7,056 nucleotides of DNA from an uncultured Eubacteriales bacterium (GTDB lineage: Bacteria > Bacillota > Clostridia > Monoglobales > Firm-18), in the NCBI GenBank assembly GCA_905210885.1, contig CAJLYO010000086.1:1-7056 (forward strand), given 5' to 3'. The first letter of the stretch is position 1; every line of letters starts with the position of its first letter. The translations under genes were made by a program, and so were the position numbers. Under the pieces are notes generated by a model, which was not told the DNA's origin, made no database searches, and worked only from the letters and a program-made list of their open reading frames with translations. This document shows, piece by piece, positions 1-3,499 of this stretch.

Positions 1-301
1 TATCGGTTATTTTCCATTTATCGGAATTTGAAACGGTAACGTCAAATTCCGTCTTGCACGCACTGTCAGCCTCATACACGGCATAGCCTGTGCTGTCATT
101 GTTTCTGTAGAATACGCGCCTTGATTCCGATGTGCAGTTTTGCCAAGTCCACGCATAGTTAAAACCGCGCAGAACGCTTACATTTGACAAGTCGGTAAGC
201 TTATCGTTTATCAAAAGCAGTTCAGTATTTGCCGCAAAAACACATATGGAATTTATAATAAGCGCCGCTGTAATGACAAGTGCCGATAATCGTTTTTTCA
301 T
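1..301 (-). CDS. Secreted discoidin-like protein, N-terminal part only (runs off the left edge)
   Basis: The frame opens with ATG at 299-301 and stays open to the window edge, giving about 100 residues. AAGGAG at 310-315, eight bases upstream, supports this start. The first 23 or so residues form a Sec signal peptide: MKKR, a hydrophobic core, and an Ala-rich exit at VFAA. There is a Cys at residue 20, but the residue before it is Ile, so it is not a lipobox. The mature part begins with an LLINDKLTD segment, followed by GF, Trp, Cys, an Arg-Arg-x-x-Tyr run and an alternating hydrophobic strand. These features line up with the N-terminal domains of the two larger secreted proteins at 384-1727 and 2167-3480, so it is probably a third, more diverged paralogue. 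It starts 82 bases after the preceding stop and could be co-transcribed with that gene. No enzyme motif is visible, and most of the protein is missing, so function is unknown. A carbohydrate- or surface-binding role is only an inference. Confidence 0.85.
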   Translation of the reverse strand, partial: MKKRLSALVITAALIINSICVFAANTELLLINDKLTDLSNVSVLRGFNYAWTWQNCTSESRRVFYRNNDSTGYAVYEADSACKTEFDVTVSNSDKWKITD

Positions 302-309
302 TTTCGCCT

Positions 310-315
310 CTCCTT
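310..315 (-). promoter_or_regulatory. Ribosome binding site of the left-edge gene
   Basis: AAGGAG on the minus strand, eight bases before the ATG at 299-301. It matters because it shows that the truncated left-edge frame is a real gene start and not a chance open frame. Confidence 0.85.
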
Positions 316-343
316 TTTGCGAATGTTTTACAATGTGTTAAGT

Positions 344-373
344 ACATACACCGTCTGCGGTGACGGTGTATGT
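344..373 (-). terminator. Strong intergenic hairpin, possible terminator or mRNA-processing structure
   Basis: A perfect 12-bp inverted repeat: ACATACACCGTC at 344-355, a 6-base loop, and GACGGTGTATGT at 362-373. It begins 10 bases past the stop codon at 384-386, where a terminator would be expected. In the direction of the genes (minus) no U-run follows the stem; the T-run (373-376) is on the plus-strand side. It may therefore be a weak terminator, a 3'-end stabiliser, or an element that lowers expression of the next gene. I am confident the hairpin exists but less so about its role. Confidence 0.6.
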
Positions 374-383
374 TTTATCGCTG

Positions 384-1727
384 TTATGATAACGGTATCA
401 TCTCCGTAAGAGGAGCAAAGCTGCCCTGTGACCATATAAACAGCTTATATGTCAGGTTATCGCCTGAGTTTGTAATATCAGCAGTAAGGTTAATGGTGTT
501 TTCATCATTTGAAGCCGCAATATTCTGAATTGCAGCGCTCTTTAACCTGTTTCCGCTGTAAACACCCAAAATAACCGTGTCGCCCGTACCGCCGATATTT
601 TTGTATGCGCCGGCTACTGTTGCTTTTCCTTCAGCTACCGTAAGCGCCGGTTCTTGCGTTATTGCAAATGTGTCACCGCCGTATAGTCTGGCGTGGTGAA
701 CATAAAGCTGACTTGCGCCAAAATTTGTTGCATTAAGCTTTACATAGCGGCAACCCTCGCCGTAATCAACAATTAATTTCGATGTCATAAAACCCCAGCC
801 GCTTTCGGCTCCGCCTTCTGACAAATGTGAAATAAGTTCATATGTTGAAACAGCGTTTGTCCATGTTTCTCCGTCATCCGAAATCTGTAAAAGTCCGCCG
901 TTTCTGTGTACATCCTGAGACACAATCCAGTTAAACTGTGCATGATATGTTATTGTTATTTCCGCACCGGTAATTATTTTGCCGTTATCTGCGCCGAAAA
1001 TCATGTAAGAATCAGCCGAGTTGTTTAAGTAAATATTTCTTGCGGACGTATAACCGCAGCGGCTGTAAGCATCCCATGAAGGATACGAAAAGTCAAATAC
1101 GTTAATGTTTGCCGCAGCGCTTGTAAGGTCGGTATCAAGCATTGGCTTTACCGCTGCCTTTGCACCGCTTAACTTTACGCCATGGATAAAGAAATTCCAT
1201 GCGCCGATGGGATAAAAATTGGGATCATAGCCGGGAACATATGTATTAACTCTTATATACCGATAACCGTATTCAAGGGTAAACTTTAATGTTGCCGAAT
1301 AAAATCCGCTTGTTGTTGAGGCAGCATCCGCAAGCGTTGAATCTGTAACCGATGTCCAGTTTTTACCGTCATCGGAAACCTGAACATATCCGTTTTTACG
1401 GTGAACTTCTTCGGTAAACGCCCAGTAATTTCCGGTAGTATTATATGCAACCTTAATTTCCGCTGAAGTATACGCATTGTTTTTACCGGCATCGAAAATC
1501 ATATATGCGTCGTTTGCCATACAGGTATAAACGTTTCTTTGTTCGGAATAACCGCATTTGTCATACTGCCACGATTCAAGGCTGAATCCCGAAATTGTTG
1601 CAAAGCTTTCCGGCTGTGCAAGGTCGCTTTCCTGTGTAAATTCGCCGTCTGCGAATATGGGGAGTGATACAAGGGTCATTGCCAAAACTATCAAGAGTGC
1701 CATGGTTTGTTTTACATAATGTTTCAT
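384..1727 (-). CDS. Secreted protein with two tandem discoidin-like domains
   Basis: This 447-residue protein starts at ATG 1725-1727, chosen because AGGAGG lies seven bases upstream and a clear Sec signal peptide begins there (MKHYVKQ, hydrophobic core, exit near IFA at 26). Residues about 30-188 and 197-350 are two copies of one beta-rich domain. Both carry Cys-Gly-Tyr, Arg-Asn-x-Tyr, a YMIF strand, VHR, a Ser-Asp-Asp-Gly-x-x-Trp-Thr turn, an Arg-Tyr-x-x-x strand and a final H-x-x-x-L-x-G. Over one 39-residue ungapped stretch (58-96 against 224-262), 17 positions are identical by eye. Residues about 355-447 form a separate C-terminal domain ending in a LFIWSQG-x-x-x-PLTEM sequence, a style seen at the ends of many clostridial secreted proteins and also present in the 2167-3480 protein. 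No catalytic motif, sortase motif or S-layer-homology (SLH) repeat is visible. The discoidin or CBM-like fold is inferred from the pattern, and polysaccharide binding from the xylanase upstream. The exact family is not recognised. Confidence 0.9.
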   Translation of the reverse strand: MKHYVKQTMALLIVLAMTLVSLPIFADGEFTQESDLAQPESFATISGFSLESWQYDKCGYSEQRNVYTCMANDAYMIFDAGKNNAYTSAEIKVAYNTTGNYWAFTEEVHRKNGYVQVSDDGKNWTSVTDSTLADAASTTSGFYSATLKFTLEYGYRYIRVNTYVPGYDPNFYPIGAWNFFIHGVKLSGAKAAVKPMLDTDLTSAAANINVFDFSYPSWDAYSRCGYTSARNIYLNNSADSYMIFGADNGKIITGAEITITYHAQFNWIVSQDVHRNGGLLQISDDGETWTNAVSTYELISHLSEGGAESGWGFMTSKLIVDYGEGCRYVKLNATNFGASQLYVHHARLYGGDTFAITQEPALTVAEGKATVAGAYKNIGGTGDTVILGVYSGNRLKSAAIQNIAASNDENTINLTADITNSGDNLTYKLFIWSQGSFAPLTEMIPLS

Positions 1728-1734
1728 GATAAAT

Positions 1735-1740
1735 CCTCCT
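1735..1740 (-). promoter_or_regulatory. Ribosome binding site that fixes the start of the two-domain secreted protein
   Basis: A perfect AGGAGG on the minus strand, seven bases before the ATG at 1725-1727. The frame is open for a further 52 codons upstream, to 1883, but that longer start has no such site and would put a charged stretch before the signal peptide. This site decides the annotation. Confidence 0.93.
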
Positions 1741-1754
1741 GAAATATATATTTT

Positions 1755-1768
1755 TTTGCATATGCAAA
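1755..1768. promoter_or_regulatory. 14-base perfect palindrome in the leader, possible operator
   Basis: TTTGCATATGCAAA is a perfect palindrome 14 bases upstream of the Shine-Dalgarno sequence of the 384-1727 gene. It could be a regulator binding site or a small RNA hairpin near the start. It lies in an A/T-rich stretch, which raises the odds of a chance palindrome, and no regulator gene is in view. Confidence 0.3.
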
Positions 1769-1881
1769 GGGGAGTTGAACGCGATAAATTGTCCTGTGCA
1801 CTTTGCCGCAAGTCTTGGTTTTTAAGGCGCCTTGCAAAAGGAAAATTACAGACTGTTGAACGTTTTTGAAAATTTTGAAGC

Positions 1882-1923
1882 AAAACTGCTTGACATCAGT
1901 TTCCTATTTCGTCAAGCAGTTTT
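1882..1923 (-). terminator. Rho-independent terminator-like hairpin, probably bidirectional
   Basis: A perfect 13-bp inverted repeat: AAAACTGCTTGAC at 1882-1894, a 16-base loop, and GTCAAGCAGTTTT at 1911-1923. Read on the minus strand, the stem ends in UUUU; because the arms begin with AAAA and end with TTTT, it also works in the plus direction. It is the best candidate for the end of the xylanase operon, although it lies about 240 bases past the stop at 2167. The loop is long for a classical terminator. If it ends transcription, the 384-1727 gene needs its own promoter between 1728 and 1881. Confidence 0.65.
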
Positions 1924-1945
1924 AGAAATACTGTTTGAGCGCTGA

Positions 1946-1968
1946 TTGCGCGAGTTTATTTCGTGCAA
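1946..1968. repeat. 8-bp hairpin between terminator and repeat element
   Basis: TTGCGCGA at 1946-1953 can pair with TCGTGCAA at 1961-1968 across a 7-base loop, with one G-U pair. It lies between the terminator hairpin and the 11-bp hairpin at 2026-2051. I see no assignable function. Confidence 0.4.
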
Positions 1969-2025
1969 GAAATTTTCAAAAAGGTGATTACAGTGTGTTT
2001 TTTCTTTTGCCGGGCTGGCTTTTTG

Positions 2026-2051
2026 GGCACTTTTTGCCACCAAAAAGTGCC
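2026..2051. repeat. 11-bp perfect hairpin, likely dispersed intergenic repeat
   Basis: GGCACTTTTTG at 2026-2036 pairs perfectly with CAAAAAGTGCC at 2041-2051 around the loop CCAC. No U-run follows on either strand, which argues against a normal terminator. The compact form and the nearby palindromes at 2083-2131 suggest a REP- or MITE-like intergenic element. Copy number in the genome cannot be seen from this window, so the repeat label is an inference. Confidence 0.5.
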
Positions 2052-2082
2052 AGAAAAACGAATGCCATATTTGAACTTTTCC

Positions 2083-2131
2083 GCGGATGATATCCGCCCT
2101 TACAATATAGGACGTAACGTCTGACTAGTCA
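2083..2131. repeat. Cluster of three short palindromes, possible REP-like element
   Basis: Three palindromes lie close together: GCGGAT/ATCCGC with a 3-base loop (2083-2097), GACGT/ACGTC with a 1-base loop (2111-2121), and TGACTAGTCA (2122-2131), which directly abuts the second. Short GGGCGGAT-type inverted repeats are, from memory, common dispersed sequences in Oscillospiraceae-like genomes. I cannot confirm that this is one of them. Confidence 0.4.
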
Positions 2132-2168
2132 AGAGGGAGTTGAATCCCATGCAGTTTAACTCTCTTTT
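2131..2168 (-). terminator. Imperfect inverted repeat at the end of the discoidin-like gene
   Basis: The arms at 2131-2141 and 2158-2168 match at 9 of 11 positions around a 16-base spacer, and the structure overlaps the stop codon at 2167-2169. On the minus strand no U-run follows. It could be a weak terminator or 3'-end structure. The perfect hairpin at 1882-1923 is the better terminator candidate. Confidence 0.3.
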
Positions 2169-3480
2169 ATTTAAACAAGACAGGCGGCGTTATAACGGCA
2201 ATCATATTTTCGCGTGTGCTCCAGATATAGAGAGCCGCTTCTGCCCCTTCCTCTGTTTTATCCGAAGAAATCACAAATTTTCCGTCTGACAAATCCACCT
2301 TCTTATCGGTAAGGCTTAACATTTTGCCGTCCTTGTACACTGCAAGGATTGCCGTAACTTCCGAAACAGCATCGGTTTTTGAGATAAGCTCGCCGGACAC
2401 TGTCCATACTCCGTCTTTGTACTCGCCACTTACATTTTCATTTAAGCTTATAAGGTCATATGGGTACTGAGCCGCTGCAAAACCAAGCTTAATATTTGTA
2501 AGACGGTAGTTACCGGGGAAATGAATTTTAACCTGTTTCATCCCCTTAGGCAGCTGTGCCTTATAAGTAACCTTTTTCCACTGGTATGCCATCGGGTCGG
2601 AAATTGACTGTGAGTCGGTCTTGGTAAGCCCTTTCTTTTCCGTCCACATATCGCCGTTTCTCGAAGCGGAAAACGCAGGCGGGTCTGAAACCTCGAGATA
2701 ATTAAGCTCAACATAAACGATATCCTTAGAATTATCTTTAAGTGTATAAGTAATTGTGTCTTCAGTCTCTGTAAACTGCGAAGTTATATACGTTCTTTCG
2801 TTTTCGCTCATCCAGTTCCATTCCCAGTTAACCGACTGCATGTCGGTATACTGCGCGGTTACATAAGCATTATCGGGGAGTGAAGGCGCCTCACACGGGT
2901 CGGTAAAATACTCGTCCGGCGTAATTTCGGGTTCAGCCGGCGCTTCTGTTCCGGTAAGTTTTACGTGATGAACGAAAACCTGCCAAGCGTTGCAGCCTGT
3001 AAAATCAAGCTTTATATAGCGCGCCTCCTCAGCAAGAGTGCAGGAAAGCGTGTAGTTATAGTGAGGCGTGCTGCCGTCATAATTTGTTTTTTCATCTTTG
3101 ACGCATGTTATATCCGCCGCAGATGTCCAGTCGGTTCCGTTGTCGGAATAAAGTATTCTTGACGGAAGGTGTGCATCGTCTACCTGCCATGTATTATAGC
3201 CGTGGATAGTTACAAGAAACTCTGCGGTTTTATAGCCTGCGCCCTTTCCGGCGTCAAAGGACATAAACGCCGACGCAGAATCGGTAAGAACATAAATGTT
3301 TCTGTTTGAGGTATATCCGCAGCGTGCCGCCGCCCATTCGGTAAGTTCAAAACCGGTTACTGTCATACAGCTTTCCGCAGATGTAAGCTCGCTGTCCAAA
3401 AGCACGTTTTCGTCAGCAAATGCCGGTATACCTGAAACCAGCAGCAGCACCGCAATTATAATTGCAATTATTCTTTTCAT
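2167..3480 (-). CDS. Secreted multi-domain discoidin-like protein, probable polysaccharide or surface binder
   Basis: This 437-residue protein starts at ATG 3478-3480, with AAGGAG eight bases upstream and 19 bases after the xylanase stop, so co-transcription is very likely. The signal peptide is MKRIIAIII with a long hydrophobic core and an exit near AFA at 22. Residues about 25-177 form the domain shared with the neighbouring genes: Cys-Gly-Tyr at 54-56, Arg-Asn-Ile-Tyr at 60-63, a FMSF strand, a Ser-Asp-Asn-Gly-x-x-Trp-Thr turn at 112-119, Arg-Tyr-Ile-Lys-Leu at 154-158 and VHHVKLTG at 170-177. A Pro/Glu-rich linker leads to a second beta-rich domain at about 205-335, which looks like a different sandwich with several Trp and Tyr residues. 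Residues about 345-437 match the C-terminal domain of the 384-1727 protein and end in LYIWSTRE. No catalytic residues are apparent. Position right behind a GH10 gene supports a role in holding xylan or the enzyme near the cell, which is an inference. Confidence 0.9.
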   Translation of the reverse strand: MKRIIAIIIAVLLLVSGIPAFADENVLLDSELTSAESCMTVTGFELTEWAAARCGYTSNRNIYVLTDSASAFMSFDAGKGAGYKTAEFLVTIHGYNTWQVDDAHLPSRILYSDNGTDWTSAADITCVKDEKTNYDGSTPHYNYTLSCTLAEEARYIKLDFTGCNAWQVFVHHVKLTGTEAPAEPEITPDEYFTDPCEAPSLPDNAYVTAQYTDMQSVNWEWNWMSENERTYITSQFTETEDTITYTLKDNSKDIVYVELNYLEVSDPPAFSASRNGDMWTEKKGLTKTDSQSISDPMAYQWKKVTYKAQLPKGMKQVKIHFPGNYRLTNIKLGFAAAQYPYDLISLNENVSGEYKDGVWTVSGELISKTDAVSEVTAILAVYKDGKMLSLTDKKVDLSDGKFVISSDKTEEGAEAALYIWSTRENMIAVITPPVLFK

Positions 3481-3499
3481 AGCTTGTTCTCCTTGAAAA

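Larger units (their letters stand above)
1728..2166. other. 439-base intergenic region rich in palindromes
   Basis: No believable gene lies here. The region separates the xylanase operon from the next secreted-protein gene. From right to left it holds an imperfect inverted repeat just past the stop (2131-2168), a 10-base palindrome TGACTAGTCA (2122-2131), a GACGT-A-ACGTC palindrome (2111-2121), two short hairpins that look like dispersed repeats (2083-2097, 2026-2051), an 8-bp hairpin with one G-U pair (1946-1968), a 13-bp terminator-like hairpin (1882-1923), the palindrome AAGGCGCCTT (1824-1833) and TTTGCATATGCAAA (1755-1768). I could not find a convincing sigma-70 promoter. The best match on the minus strand is TTGCGG, then 17 bases, then TTTATC, between the terminator and the gene start, and it is weak. 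Confidence 0.75.

Noticed and set aside
239..301. Lipoprotein signal at the start of the left-edge gene
   Set aside because: Cys20 is preceded by Ile and not by Gly, Ala or Ser, so the lipobox rule fails. An ordinary signal-peptidase I site near residue 23 fits better.
1286..1767. Short minus-strand frames in other frames at 1286-1492 and 1576-1767
   Set aside because: They overlap the 384-1727 gene in another frame, with no ribosome binding site and no plausible protein features.
1728..1881. A riboswitch in the leader of the 384-1727 gene
   Set aside because: The leader contains palindromes, but I could not fit any known riboswitch core, such as those for c-di-GMP, SAM or TPP.
384..1883. 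Longer version of the two-domain secreted protein starting at 1883
   Set aside because: The extra 52 residues precede a clear signal peptide, lack a ribosome binding site and overlap the terminator hairpin at 1882-1923. AGGAGG points to the ATG at 1725-1727.
2026..2131. A CRISPR array or tRNA in the palindrome-rich gap
   Set aside because: There are no regularly spaced identical repeats and no cloverleaf or T-loop sequence; the palindromes differ from each other.
2965..3496. Short plus-strand frames opposite the 2167-3480 gene
   Set aside because: They are antisense to a well-supported secreted protein and have no start signals.
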